Positions 42,731 to 51,249 of a DNA stretch of 64,000 bases are shown here, piece after piece (position 1 is the first letter of the stretch; each line of letters begins with the position of its first letter). A model generated the notes under the pieces. That model was not told the DNA's origin, did not search any database, and was given only the letters and a program-made list of their open reading frames with translations. Location of the stretch: NCBI RefSeq assembly GCF_032341995.1, contig NZ_CP135438.1, positions 1,178,001-1,242,000 on the forward strand, given 5' to 3'. A program made the translations under genes and the position numbers. Origin of the DNA: Domibacillus sp. DTU_2020_1001157_1_SI_ALB_TIR_016. Its GTDB lineage: Bacteria > Bacillota > Bacilli > Bacillales > Domibacillaceae.

Positions 42731-43096
42731 TTAGTCCTTGTATATAAATTTGCGCTCTATATAGTTTCCACCTTTTATAAAATCTATTTTATTGTAGCTG
42801 TTTGAGAAATATGGAAATTCCTTATTGCCGCATTTTTTTTGGTCTTTAATAATGCTGCCGTGGATTACCAGATAATCATAGCTATTAAAGGTTCTTTTTA
42901 TCGAGAAGGGTATTTCGAAACCTTCTTGTTGATCTTCTAGTACTTTTATAGCCTGTTCCTCATTATCTAAAGCGTTTTCAAGGAGATCCGCTAGTTCTAC
43001 TTCAACATCGTCAATAAAAGCATAAGGATCTCCTATATTCATGCCTTCGTGTGAAGCAATAGATTTAAATTTTTTTACATAATTCTTATCCATCAT
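42731..43096 (-). CDS. Uncharacterised small protein
   Basis: 121 residues, soluble. An acidic helical first half (EVELADLLENALDNEEQAIKVLEDQQEG) is followed by a basic, beta-like second half (KRTFNSYDYLVIHGSIIKDQKK). It is not recognised. AGGAG precedes the ATG at ten bases; the start may be 43096 or 43093. It may be an accessory gene, lying next to the IS element and before the glycoside island. Confidence 0.5.
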   Translation of the reverse strand: MMDKNYVKKFKSIASHEGMNIGDPYAFIDDVEVELADLLENALDNEEQAIKVLEDQQEGFEIPFSIKRTFNSYDYLVIHGSIIKDQKKCGNKEFPYFSNSYNKIDFIKGGNYIERKFIYKD

Positions 43097-43524
43097 ATTG
43101 GCAGGCTCCTCTCAGTGTTCTAATGGTTAGTCTTCGAATCCAGTAAGAACGAAACACAAAGCCTATTTATCACCTTTTATAAACAAAACATTTTAAAAAA
43201 AGTCCACTTATATAGTGGTCTTTTTATATTTATACCACCGTCTTAAAAAAACGTAACATTCTTTCATTTTGTTGATGCCCATTTTTCAGGAATAGTTGGC
43301 TGGTGAATATGTTGATTGAGCAGTATTGATACCATTAGGAAGGTGATTGAATGTAATTCCATCATTAAGGTCAACAATATAATCTAAGCTTAAGTTGTAA
43401 CAGCATCTGAAATTAGGGTAGTCAAGTACTCAAAAAAAAGGATATAATCAAATTAAATTTGTACCTATAAATATAATATATAATTATGAATTAAATAAAT
43501 AGGCATAAAAACGGAGGATTTAAG
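43097..43524. other. Control region of the GH1 gene
   Basis: 428 bp. A hairpin with T-run (43196-43226), then a promoter TAGTCA (43419-43424), 18-bp spacer, TATAAT (43443-43448), and the TTGTACC-type operator directly downstream (43455-43472). No ORF supported. Confidence 0.5.
43455..43472 (+). promoter_or_regulatory. Candidate GntR/UTRA operator before the GH1 gene
   Basis: AAATTTGTACCTATAAAT lies just after the -10 TATAAT (43443-43448). The 11-mer ATTTGTACCTA recurs after the gntR-like gene (45854-45870), and the half-site TTGTACC also occurs in the PTS promoter operator. Repression by road-block is inferred. Confidence 0.5.
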
Positions 43525-44934
43525 ATGAAGTTTTCACACGATTTTTTATTTGGAGCAGCTTCGGCTTCTTATCAAGTAGAAGGAGCATGGAACGAAGATG
43601 GTAAAGGGGTAACTAACTGGGATGTCTTTTCAAAGATCCCAGGAAAAACATTTGAAGGCACAAACGGGGATGTAGCGATCGATCATTATCACCGTTATAA
43701 AGAAGATATTAAATTAATGGCCGAGATGGGGCTTGAATCGTACCGGTTTTCTGTTTCGTGGGCACGTATTTTGCCAACAGGAGACGGAGAAGTAAATGAA
43801 AAAGGCTTGGAGTTTTACAACAATATCATCAATGAATGCTTAAAATATGGAATTGTCCCGTTTGTAACGCTCTACCATTGGGACTTGCCTCTGACGCTTG
43901 AAGAAGACGGGGGATGGACAAATAAACGGACAGCAGAAGCTTTCGTCAAATACGCAGACATTTGTTTCCGGGCATTCGGTGATCGTGTTAAACATTGGAT
44001 TACGTTTAATGAAACGGTAATGTTTTGTGGATTAGGTTATCTAAAAGGCGCGCATCCGCCTGGTATACAGAACGACGAGAAAAAGTACTTTCAGGCAACG
44101 CACTATGTGTTCTATGCCCATGCAAAAGCGGTAGAAGTGTATAAGCAGCTGAATCAATACGGTGAAATCGGGATTACACATGTATTCCTGCCAGCTTACA
44201 GCGTAGACGATCAGGAGGAAAATATCATCGCTGCCCGTCATGCGAATGAATATGAAACATTTTGGTACTATGATCCGATCTTAAAAGGCGGATATCCATC
44301 TTATGTAACAGAGCAATTAAAAGAAAAAGGCTGGACGCCAAACTGGACAGAAGATGAGCTGGATACATTAAGAAGAAATGCAGATAAAAATGACTTTATC
44401 GGTCTTAATTATTACCAGCCGATTCGTGTAGAAAAAAATCACGAAGCGGTTTCGTCTGTGGAGCATTCAAGAGAAACCTCCACGTTAGCTCCTGGCAACC
44501 CATCTTTTGATGGCTTTTACCGGACGGTGAAAATGGAAGACAAAACGTATACGAAATGGGGCTGGGAAATCTCGCCTCAAGGATTTTTAGATGGGCTTCA
44601 TATGCTTAAAGACCGTTATGGTGATATTAAAATGTACGTAACGGAAAACGGACTTGGAGACGAAGATCCGATTATTGAGGGCGAAATCGTAGATGTTCCG
44701 CGTATTAAATATATTGAGGAGCATTTAAAAGTGATTAAGCGTGCCATCGGAGAAGGTATTCATTTAAAAGGGTATTACGCATGGTCTGTCATTGACCTGC
44801 TGAGCTGGCTGAACGGGTTTAAAAAGCAATACGGGTTTATTTACGTTGATCATAATGATGGTCTAAACCGCAAGAAGAAACTGTCGTTTCATTGGTACAA
44901 GCAAATCATTGAAACGAGAGGAGAAGAGCTATAA
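43525..44934 (+). CDS. GH1 beta-glycosidase, probably 6-phospho-beta-glucosidase
   Basis: A 469-residue glycoside hydrolase family 1 enzyme. Acid/base Glu163 is in TFNE and nucleophile Glu374 in YVTENG. The C-terminal loop SWLNGFKKQYGFIYVD has the Ser ... Lys-x-Tyr pattern that binds the 6-phosphate in phospho-glycosidases, so the substrate is likely a PTS-imported beta-glucoside phosphate rather than a free glucoside. ACGGAGGA precedes the ATG. A perfect terminator and a GntR/UTRA regulator follow. No signal peptide, so cytoplasmic. Confidence 0.88.
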   Translation: MKFSHDFLFGAASASYQVEGAWNEDGKGVTNWDVFSKIPGKTFEGTNGDVAIDHYHRYKEDIKLMAEMGLESYRFSVSWARILPTGDGEVNEKGLEFYNNIINECLKYGIVPFVTLYHWDLPLTLEEDGGWTNKRTAEAFVKYADICFRAFGDRVKHWITFNETVMFCGLGYLKGAHPPGIQNDEKKYFQATHYVFYAHAKAVEVYKQLNQYGEIGITHVFLPAYSVDDQEENIIAARHANEYETFWYYDPILKGGYPSYVTEQLKEKGWTPNWTEDELDTLRRNADKNDFIGLNYYQPIRVEKNHEAVSSVEHSRETSTLAPGNPSFDGFYRTVKMEDKTYTKWGWEISPQGFLDGLHMLKDRYGDIKMYVTENGLGDEDPIIEGEIVDVPRIKYIEEHLKVIKRAIGEGIHLKGYYAWSVIDLLSWLNGFKKQYGFIYVDHNDGLNRKKKLSFHWYKQIIETRGEEL

Positions 44935-44941
44935 GAAAAAT

Positions 44942-44973
44942 CAAAACCTCTTGATTTCAGTCAAGAGGTTTTG
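44942..44973 (+). terminator. Intrinsic terminator after the GH1 gene
   Basis: CAAAACCTCTTGA pairs perfectly with TCAAGAGGTTTTG around TTTCAG. Confidence 0.8.
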
Positions 44974-45020
44974 TGTATAATAAAGACAAATATGTATTGA
45001 ACGAATGATAGGGAGATTAT

Positions 45021-45728
45021 ATGGCTGTAAAATATAAAGAAATAGCGGATCGTTTAGAGTCAGACATTCGAGAAGGAAAGTTTGGTCAAACGAAAAAACT
45101 GCCTACAGAAGATGAATTGATAAAACAGTTTGAAGTGAGCCGAAATACAATTCGAAAAGCCATTCTCCAGCTGGTGAATCGCGGCTATATCTATCAGGTG
45201 CAGGGCAGCGGGATGTTTTTAAGAGAGGAATCCGGAACAGATTATATTAATCTGGGGAGCCTTAGAGGGTTAACAAAAGATTTGGCTTCAAAAACCATTG
45301 AAACAAAAATTGTAGCTTTACAGGTAATAGAAGCAGATGAAGCAAAAGCACAGCAGCTTCGCTGCGAAGCAGGCACGAAACTTTACTATATTAAACGGCT
45401 GCGCGTGGTCGATGATGAACCCTTCTCCATTGAAATCAGTTACTTTAAAAAAGATATTGTGCCATACTTAAATGAAGAGATCGCTGCAAGGTCTATTTAT
45501 AGTTACTTGATAGACGACTTAAAATTAAACATCGGCTTTGCGGACAAAGTCATCAACTGTGAAAAAAATGATGAAGTAAGTGCAGAATTACTTCAGGTGA
45601 ATCCACAAGATCCAGCCCTGATTGTTGAAAATACAGTATGCTTAACGAACGGCACCATTTTTGAATGGTCCCAATCCATTTTTCATTATCAAAAAGCAAA
45701 AATTTTAAATCGAATTAACTTTAAATGA
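45021..45728 (+). CDS. GntR-family regulator with UTRA domain (1)
   Basis: A 235-residue HutC/TreR-subfamily regulator. The GntR winged HTH is at 5-70 (KLPTEDELIKQFEVSRNTIRKAI, YIYQVQGSGMFL) and the UTRA effector domain at about 90-230 binds a phosphosugar. It is similar to the regulator at 51230-51940, and both sit beside GH1/PTS genes. Its likely target is the upstream GH1 promoter at 43455 and perhaps the site at 45854. It has its own start region after the GH1 terminator, with AGGGAGA before the ATG. Confidence 0.85.
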   Translation: MAVKYKEIADRLESDIREGKFGQTKKLPTEDELIKQFEVSRNTIRKAILQLVNRGYIYQVQGSGMFLREESGTDYINLGSLRGLTKDLASKTIETKIVALQVIEADEAKAQQLRCEAGTKLYYIKRLRVVDDEPFSIEISYFKKDIVPYLNEEIAARSIYSYLIDDLKLNIGFADKVINCEKNDEVSAELLQVNPQDPALIVENTVCLTNGTIFEWSQSIFHYQKAKILNRINFK

Positions 45729-45737
45729 AATACAATT

Positions 45738-45773
45738 AAAACGGTTAAGACTTATGTTCTTAACCGGTTTTTT
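45738..45773 (+). terminator. Intrinsic terminator
   Basis: AAAACGGTTAAGA pairs with TCTTAACCGGTTTT (small mismatch) and is followed by TTTT. Confidence 0.75.
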
Positions 45774-45853
45774 ATCATTTCTGGAGAGAGTATCCCCGCT
45801 TCAACCGTTAAATAAGTGGGTGGAAGTCCAATTGGACCCTTAAAATTAATTTC

Positions 45854-45870
45854 GATTTGTACCTAATTTA
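45854..45870 (+). promoter_or_regulatory. Second ATTTGTACCTA operator-like site
   Basis: GATTTGTACCTAATTTA shares ATTTGTACCTA with the GH1 operator at 43455. It lies between gntR-like gene 1 and the 82-residue protein, suggesting that this small gene is in the same regulon. Confidence 0.4.
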
Positions 45871-45998
45871 AAATATTTTTGTTTATATAGTCTGCGGATG
45901 GGTAAAGAATAGGTTAAAGAGAAGTTTAGTAGCTTAGTAGCGTGACGTGTGTTGTGACAGAGGCAGCTGGTACCTATTTTGCACAACAGGAGGATGCT

Positions 45999-46247
45999 AT
46001 GGAGAATAAGAAGAAAAAGTTTATCACCCCGACAGAAGCCATTAAAGCGGTAAATGAGGGAGCCATTGTTCGATATGAGAAAAAGGATGGCTATTCGGAA
46101 ATTAAAAAAAAGAAAAAGAAATACGCATTTACCGACAATGCCAATGACAAACCGCCGCTTACTTATTATGGAGACATGCGAAACCTTAAAAAAACAGTGA
46201 ATGGACCGGATTGCAGGGAGGCTCTTTACCTGATAGAAGTTAAATAA
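45999..46247 (+). CDS. Small basic protein of unknown function
   Basis: 82 residues, very Lys-rich (KKKKKK near residue 38), no membrane segment. AGGAGGATG precedes the ATG at 45999 and strongly supports this start over the frame opening at 45942. Not recognised. It lies after an operator-like site shared with the GH1 gene and before the repeat at 46329-46472. Confidence 0.5.
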   Translation: MENKKKKFITPTEAIKAVNEGAIVRYEKKDGYSEIKKKKKKYAFTDNANDKPPLTYYGDMRNLKKTVNGPDCREALYLIEVK

Positions 46248-46328
46248 CCAGAATATGTTTTATTTTTCAATGATAGCTTGAGTGAAAGGATACAATAACA
46301 TATCCTTGTTAATAGCATTTTTTAAATA

Positions 46329-46472
46329 AGACAGCCGTTCATTTGGCTGTCTCTTTTGTGTTTCATTATAGACAATTAAACATGAATCCTAGTTCAAACT
46401 GTTTTGTATCAACTGTTTGAAATTACGATCGGATTCAATAAGAAAAATAAAGGATGCCAGAGCCTTTGACAG
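46329..46472 (+). repeat. 144-bp repeat, copy A
   Basis: Starts with the hairpin AGACAGCC...GGCTGTCT plus CTTTT and continues with sequence about three-quarters identical by eye to 50222-50365, which is the same length. The two copies bracket the arabinanase gene in direct orientation. Confidence 0.65.
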
Positions 46473-46864
46473 ATCAGCGGTTATTAGTTCAAAGTCATTA
46501 TCTATCATAACCCCCTATAGAAAAGGGGGTTTTACAATTAAAACAGTTTAGAAGAGCGAATTAGATATACATTTATTTTGGGAATGACGATCAAACTGTA
46601 TTTAAAGAATGAAAACTTTTGCATAACGGGTATATTTAAAACCATCTATAATAAGACAAGTTGTTAAAAATGGTATGTTTATTTTTCTTAAGAAGGTAAA
46701 CTTGTGCGATCAAGTTATGAAGTTTATTTTGGGAATTTTCCGACTTTTCGCTATTGTTTAATGACGGAAAACCTGATAAAATCTCATTATAAGCGGTTTA
46801 TTATCGTAAGTATAACTTTTAAGGATTGGAGTGATCTATAAAGATAACCTTAAGTAAGTGGTTA

Positions 46865-46881
46865 AATTGGTACGTACATTT
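46865..46881 (+). promoter_or_regulatory. AraR-like operator before the arabinanase gene
   Basis: AATTGGTACGTACATTT contains the perfect GTACGTAC core and matches the B. subtilis AraR pattern ATTTGTACGTACAAAT at about 13 of 16 positions. It sits inside a hairpin AAGTGGTTA/TAACCGCTT followed by AATTTTTT. A weaker half (TGTACG) occurs near 46976. The neighbouring gene degrades arabinan, which fits. Confidence 0.6.
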
Positions 46882-47095
46882 ATGTAACCGCTTAATTTTT
46901 TATAAGCATATCTGAAAATATCCTTTTCTGCTCTGGTTTCGATACAGAGGAATATTCTGTTCGTTCGGAAAATTATGTACGATTCACTACTAAAACCTGA
47001 TAGGTCAGGCTTATTCGCATCGTCAATATGTTTGGTGGAACGGGAGTGGAAGAAGTGGATTCATTTTCGTGTACGTTAACGAAGGAGGAGAAAGA

Positions 47096-49663
47096 TTGAA
47101 GACGAAAGGGTATGTTAAAAGGTTCCTATCTGCTTTTCTTGTAATGCCATTGTTAATACCAGGCAGCGCTCTTGGCAGTGAACAGACAAGTAATGCTGAA
47201 CCGATTGAGTTCAGAAATGCTTCTGTCCATGATCCATCTATCATTAAGGACCCTAAAACGGGAACTTATTATGTATTTGGTTCACACATTGACGGGGCTA
47301 AATCAACGGATTTAGTAAATTGGGATAAATTTACGAATGGATATACGACACCAAATAATAAAATATATGGCGATTTGTCAGCAAATCTTGCCGAGTCGTT
47401 TGAATGGGCTGGAGAAAATGATGCAGACAGCAAAGGCGGCTATGCAGTATGGGCTCCAGATATTTTTTGGAATAAACACTATGTAAATGAAGATGGTACA
47501 AAGGGTGCTTATATGATCTACTACAGTGTGTCTTCCACTTATATCCGCTCCGCAATCGGTATAGCAGTGTCAAAGAATATTGAAGGCCCGTTTAAATATA
47601 TAGATACGATTATGTACTCAGGATTTACCGATAAGGAAGCTTATGACCGAAATAGTGAGGTAAATAAGCACTGGGAGAATACAAATATCGAAGATCTTGT
47701 TGAAGATGGCAGTATCGATGGAGTAAATCCAAATTGGTTTACTGAAAGTGGGGAGTACAATAATAAACTTTACACCAATGCCATTGATGCTAATATCCTC
47801 CAGTCTGAAAACAATAAGTTATATATGACGTACGGCTCCTGGTCTGGCGGGACCTTTATTTTAGAATTAGATAAGAAAACAGGGCTGCCGAAGTATCCAG
47901 GAAAAGATGGAAAAACAAAAGACGGGAGAATGGTTGACAGATATTTCGGCACAAAAATTGCTTCTGGCTATGGAAGATCTGCAGAGGGAACATATGGCGT
48001 TTATGACAAACAAACAGACTATTATTATCTCTATATCACGTATGGTGGTTTAGCGTCCGATGGCGGCTATCAAATGAGGCAGTTTAGATCAAAGAATCCT
48101 GCCGGCCCATATGTCGATGCAAAAGGAAATCCTGCCGTTTTTCCAGAATCATTTGATATTGGAGTTGGAAACTTCCCGGGCAATGACGACCATAAAGATA
48201 TCGGTAACAAAATGATGGGTAACTTCTTGTTTAAAAGAGATCTTGGTGAGCCGGGAACAGGAAACGGTATCGGATATCTTTCTCCGGGTCATAACTCTTA
48301 TTTAATTGACCAAGAGCTGGGCAAGGAATTTATCGTAACCCATGCTCGTTTCCCGGAGCAAGGGGAGATGCACGAGGTACGTGTACACCAAACGTTTAAA
48401 AATAAAGATGAGTGGCCGGTGCCGACACCATATCGTTATGCTGGTGAAACGATTAAAAAAGTTTCAGAAGCAGATGTAATAGGTGACTATAAGTACATTA
48501 ATCACGGAAAAGAAATTACAGGCGAACTGACAGAGTCAACGTGGATAACATTCAACAAGGATCACACCATTTCAGGTGCTATAACAGGTACATGGGAACT
48601 TTATGGGAACTACCGGGCAAAAGTAACGATTGATAACGAAGGTACGTATGATGGTGTATTTATTCGCCAATATGACTCTGTTTCTCAAAGCTGGGTCATG
48701 ACGTTTAGTGCCATGTCAGATGAAGGAATTGTCGTTTGGGGAAGTCATGTAGAAGCTTCCTCTGATCAAGAATTAGTAAAGGCTGTTAAACAAGAGTTAA
48801 GTACTAGTTTGCCATCAACGGTAATTAGCAGCTTTACACTTCCAAAAGTGGCAGCCAGAGGAGCCGAAATTATATGGGAATCTTCTAGTCCAGAAATCAT
48901 TTCTACTGAAGGAGTGGTCACACGGCCAGGTTTCGGTTCTGAAGATGCGGTGGTAGACTTAACCGCTACGATTAAAATGGGGGATGCAATAGAAACCTTC
49001 ACAATAAGTGTTACAGTAATCGCAAAAGCAGAAGGTAGTTTATCGGCTTTCTACGACTTTAATGATGGGCTTAAAGATCGTTCCGGAAATAAAGGAGAAG
49101 CAGCCGTGACAGGGGATCGTCTCAATAATACAGGAGGACAAATTACATTTGCCGAAGGTAGGGTGGGACAAGCCGCTAAGTTTAATGGAAGCTCTGGACT
49201 GCGTTTAGCTGAAGGCTTAATTACGGGCGACACGTACACTGTATCATTATGGGTGAAACCAGATCAAATCACTGAATTTACAACGGCGTTCTTTGGCGCA
49301 GAAACCCCTAATAATTGGATCAGTATTGTACCAAAAACCTCTTGGGGAAATACAATGGTTTGGTCACATAATGGCGACACCTGGTATGATGCCGTTACAG
49401 ATAAGACCATCCCGGCAGGTGAGTGGACACATTTGGCTTTCACGGTCAATGAAAGAAACGCTGTTCTTTATATCAATGGTGAAGCAAAATATACAGGAGG
49501 AGGCTTTCCACATGTATTTACCTCCCTTGATGCCGTGTTTGGCTTAGGCGTAAACTACTGGGATACTCCTTTCAAAGGGTTAATGGACGAGGTGCGTGTT
49601 TATGATGGAGTAGCTCTTCCGGCAGAAGAAGTACAGTCTCTTTACGAAAATCCGAATGAATAA
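47096..49663 (+). CDS. Secreted multidomain GH43 endo-arabinanase
   Basis: 855 residues. A signal peptide (KRFLSAFLVMPLLIPGSALG) precedes a five-bladed GH43 catalytic domain (about 30-460). The catalytic acids are in VHDPSI, NAIDANIL and GRSAEGTYG, and a late GHNSYL is seen as in Abn2/AbnB arabinanases. A small beta domain (about 460-560), a bacterial Ig-like domain (about 565-640) and a C-terminal LamG/concanavalin-like domain (about 645-850) follow, probably for polysaccharide binding. The start is TTG 47096 behind AAGGAGGAG. It cleaves alpha-1,5-arabinan outside the cell. AraR control is inferred; no arabinose transporter or ara catabolic genes are in the window. Confidence 0.88.
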   Translation: MKTKGYVKRFLSAFLVMPLLIPGSALGSEQTSNAEPIEFRNASVHDPSIIKDPKTGTYYVFGSHIDGAKSTDLVNWDKFTNGYTTPNNKIYGDLSANLAESFEWAGENDADSKGGYAVWAPDIFWNKHYVNEDGTKGAYMIYYSVSSTYIRSAIGIAVSKNIEGPFKYIDTIMYSGFTDKEAYDRNSEVNKHWENTNIEDLVEDGSIDGVNPNWFTESGEYNNKLYTNAIDANILQSENNKLYMTYGSWSGGTFILELDKKTGLPKYPGKDGKTKDGRMVDRYFGTKIASGYGRSAEGTYGVYDKQTDYYYLYITYGGLASDGGYQMRQFRSKNPAGPYVDAKGNPAVFPESFDIGVGNFPGNDDHKDIGNKMMGNFLFKRDLGEPGTGNGIGYLSPGHNSYLIDQELGKEFIVTHARFPEQGEMHEVRVHQTFKNKDEWPVPTPYRYAGETIKKVSEADVIGDYKYINHGKEITGELTESTWITFNKDHTISGAITGTWELYGNYRAKVTIDNEGTYDGVFIRQYDSVSQSWVMTFSAMSDEGIVVWGSHVEASSDQELVKAVKQELSTSLPSTVISSFTLPKVAARGAEIIWESSSPEIISTEGVVTRPGFGSEDAVVDLTATIKMGDAIETFTISVTVIAKAEGSLSAFYDFNDGLKDRSGNKGEAAVTGDRLNNTGGQITFAEGRVGQAAKFNGSSGLRLAEGLITGDTYTVSLWVKPDQITEFTTAFFGAETPNNWISIVPKTSWGNTMVWSHNGDTWYDAVTDKTIPAGEWTHLAFTVNERNAVLYINGEAKYTGGGFPHVFTSLDAVFGLGVNYWDTPFKGLMDEVRVYDGVALPAEEVQSLYENPNE

Positions 49664-49755
49664 TTGACAGCTAATGATGATTAAAAAATTATATAAGTGA
49701 GAATTAAAAGGTATATACAGGAGATATTACAAAATATTTACTTTCGTTTTTAAAC

Positions 49756-49788
49756 AGCCAGTTGCCGGTGTGTGATCGGCGACTGGCT
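49756..49788 (+). terminator. Hairpin after the arabinanase gene
   Basis: AGCCAGTTGCCG pairs with CGGCGACTGGCT (one wobble) and is followed by ATTTACATT; strong stem, short T-run. Confidence 0.65.
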
Positions 49789-49878
49789 ATTTACATTCTA
49801 ATAACTTCATTTATGCAGAACATACATCAGTGGAGGAATGGGCATTTCTACAACTTATCCAAATTGTTTAAAGAAGTT

Positions 49879-50064
49879 ATGAAGTATCTAAGCAGGGAAA
49901 TCAATTTCGAAACAAAGTTTGATCGTTTTACATTTTGGAGTGACCTTGATGAATGCAATAAAAGCCTTTATCAAGAGGAATTTAGCGGCGTTAAAGAAGC
50001 ATATGGAGACGAAAAACATGTCTTCGAACTGAAAATCATTTTAAATATAAATTCAGTTTTGTGA
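49879..50064 (+). CDS. Possible small or truncated protein next to a REP-like element
   Basis: 61 codons from ATG 49879. The start overlaps (ATGA) the stop of a 14-codon ORF (49838-49882) that has a clear GTGGAGG SD, so the two may be coupled or be one frameshifted gene. The frame stops two bases before the GC-rich repeat at 50067, so its 3' end may have been replaced. Codon use looks coding-like (acidic/aromatic mixture), but there is no homologue I recognise. Confidence 0.3.
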   Translation: MKYLSREINFETKFDRFTFWSDLDECNKSLYQEEFSGVKEAYGDEKHVFELKIILNINSVL

Positions 50065-50066
50065 AG

Positions 50067-50171
50067 CCTGCCGGACGAAGACTCCTGCGGGAAGTACAGG
50101 GAGTCGGGAGACCCCGCAGGCACAGCCGGGGAGGCTCTCCCACTGCCTTAGGATGCGCGAAGGCCGGCAGG
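50067..50171. repeat. GC-rich REP-like palindromic element of Bacillaceae
   Basis: 105 bp bounded by CCTGCCGG and its complement CCGGCAGG. Inside are CTCCTGCGGGA and GACCCCGCAGG, plus CCGGGGAGGCTC, typical of a dispersed structured repeat found in many Bacillaceae genomes (recognised by its ACTCCTGCGGGA ... GAGACCCCGCAGGC ... GAGGCTC order). It is far more GC-rich than its flanks. Confidence 0.75.
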
Positions 50172-50221
50172 ATTCCCTTATCGGCTCTTTTTTAAAAGCA
50201 AAAGACTACGTCAACACACTG

Positions 50222-50365
50222 AGACAGCCGTTTATTCGACTGTCTCTTTTATATTTAATTGGAGGCAATTAAACATGAACTATGGTTTGAAGCGCTGTTA
50301 TGCCACCTGTTAGAAATAAAGAACGGTTTTAATGAGAAAACGAAGGACGCTAGATGCTTTAACAG
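50222..50365 (+). repeat. 144-bp repeat, copy B
   Basis: Begins with AGACAGCC...GACTGTCT plus CTTTT and parallels copy A (46329-46472), including GCAATTAAACATGAA and a later GAAGGA..C.AGA..CTTT.ACAG. A 74-codon open frame (50259-50483) runs through it, but the homologous copy A has stops and an indel in that frame, so it is not called as a gene. Confidence 0.65.
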
Positions 50366-50523
50366 GGCGAATGTAACTTTGTTAAACGAAAGGGAAGAGG
50401 CTGAAAAGGTTGAAATAAAAGACAGCCCCACTTTACAATTACGCTTTCTGTATAAACATGAACTAAGCACTAGCACAACATAAAAACCCCACGAAGGACG
50501 TTTGTTTTAAATCCTTGTTACGT

Positions 50524-50664
50524 TTATTCCGTATTCACCGGGTATGCTCCAATTTTAAGTTGATAAACGATTATTATAACCATAATGACTGAAACAGTGG
50601 CCATATAAATCACATGTACGGTTTCAGAAGCAAGCATAGCTTTGATTTTCTTCCATTTCTTCAT
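50524..50664 (-). CDS. 46-residue single-pass membrane protein
   Basis: ATG at 50664 after GGAGTGA encodes MKKWKKIKAMLASETVHVIY, then a hydrophobic stretch (MATVSVIMVIIIVYQL, about residues 21-36) and a short tail ending at TAA 50524. A positively charged N-terminus and one transmembrane helix are consistent with a small membrane protein, N-in. It overlaps the end of the 77-residue frame upstream by 41 bases in another frame. Function unknown. Confidence 0.5.
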   Translation of the reverse strand: MKKWKKIKAMLASETVHVIYMATVSVIMVIIIVYQLKIGAYPVNTE

Positions 50665-50857
50665 TCGCTTCACTCCGATCCTTCTCATAGTCGTGACCGG
50701 TAATTGCGGCTAAATCTCTTTCGAGTGCATCCGTTTGTTTAAATACGTACACCTTATATTTATGATTGGGTTCATTCGGTTTTGACCATAAGAATTTATA
50801 AATTCTAGTGGCCAATTGTTGAAACAAGCTGTATTTACAAATATTGATTTTATCCAT
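50624..50857 (-). CDS. 77-residue hypothetical protein upstream of the small membrane protein
   Basis: A soluble, charged protein (ALERDLAAITGHDYEKD, EANEEMEENQ). The SD is weak (GATTGATCACTC before the ATG), so this is less certain than its partner. The 41-base overlap with the 46-residue ORF suggests a coupled pair. Not recognised. Confidence 0.35.
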   Translation of the reverse strand: MDKINICKYSLFQQLATRIYKFLWSKPNEPNHKYKVYVFKQTDALERDLAAITGHDYEKDRSEANEEMEENQSYACF

Positions 50858-51229
50858 GAGTGATCAATCTATATAAATGACCTGCTGTCAGTAGTATATT
50901 AAACATGTTTCAAATTGTGCAAAATTCAAAAAAAGTTCCCAACAAGCCGTATCAAGAATTATCATACTGGCTTGACTTCATGTAAGATGAAGCATCCATT
51001 AATTTGCACTTGATTAGATGGGCAGCAACTTCATCCACCAATGTGATTTTAAAAAATGGTCTGGGTGACTTCTGTCTTTAAGCAAGCTGCTTCAACCAAT
51101 AGGAGTTTCAATTTTTTTCGGAAACTCTAAATATACAATAGTCATACCAGACAGAGAAAGAATGCTTGGTCGAGATAGCTTACCCTATCGCAATGTAACC
51201 CAGCAGATTAAAAAAAGCGAACAGCCATT
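50858..51229. other. Intergenic region, nothing recognised
   Basis: 372 bp of mixed AT-rich sequence. Only the terminator of the minus-strand GntR gene (51212-51249) at its right edge is supported. Confidence 0.5.
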
Positions 51230-51249
51230 TTAAGAAAAATGACTGTTTG
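51212..51249 (-). terminator. Terminator overlapping the end of GntR/UTRA gene 2
   Basis: On the minus strand AACAGTCATTTT pairs with AAAATGGCTGTT (one wobble) and is followed by CGCTTTTTTT; its 5' arm lies in the last codons of the gene. Confidence 0.75.

Larger units (their letters stand above)
46248..47095. other. Long leader/intergenic region before the arabinanase gene
   Basis: About 850 bp. Contains repeat copy A (46329-46472) starting with a terminator hairpin, another terminator AACCCCC/GGGGGTT plus TTTT (46509-46533), a sigma-A promoter TTGTTT (46754-46759), 17-bp spacer, TAAAAT (46777-46782), and an AraR-like operator in a terminator-like hairpin (46857-46906). No ORF supported. 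Confidence 0.55.

Noticed and set aside
46784..46906. Additional cre sites near AAGCGGTT/AACCGCTT before the arabinanase gene
   Set aside because: Two or more mismatches at invariant positions; the symmetry is better explained by the hairpin arms.
50259..50483. 74-codon open frame inside repeat copy B
   Set aside because: The homologous copy A has stops and an indel in this frame, so coding is not conserved; a TTG start with GGAGG-like context exists but is not enough.
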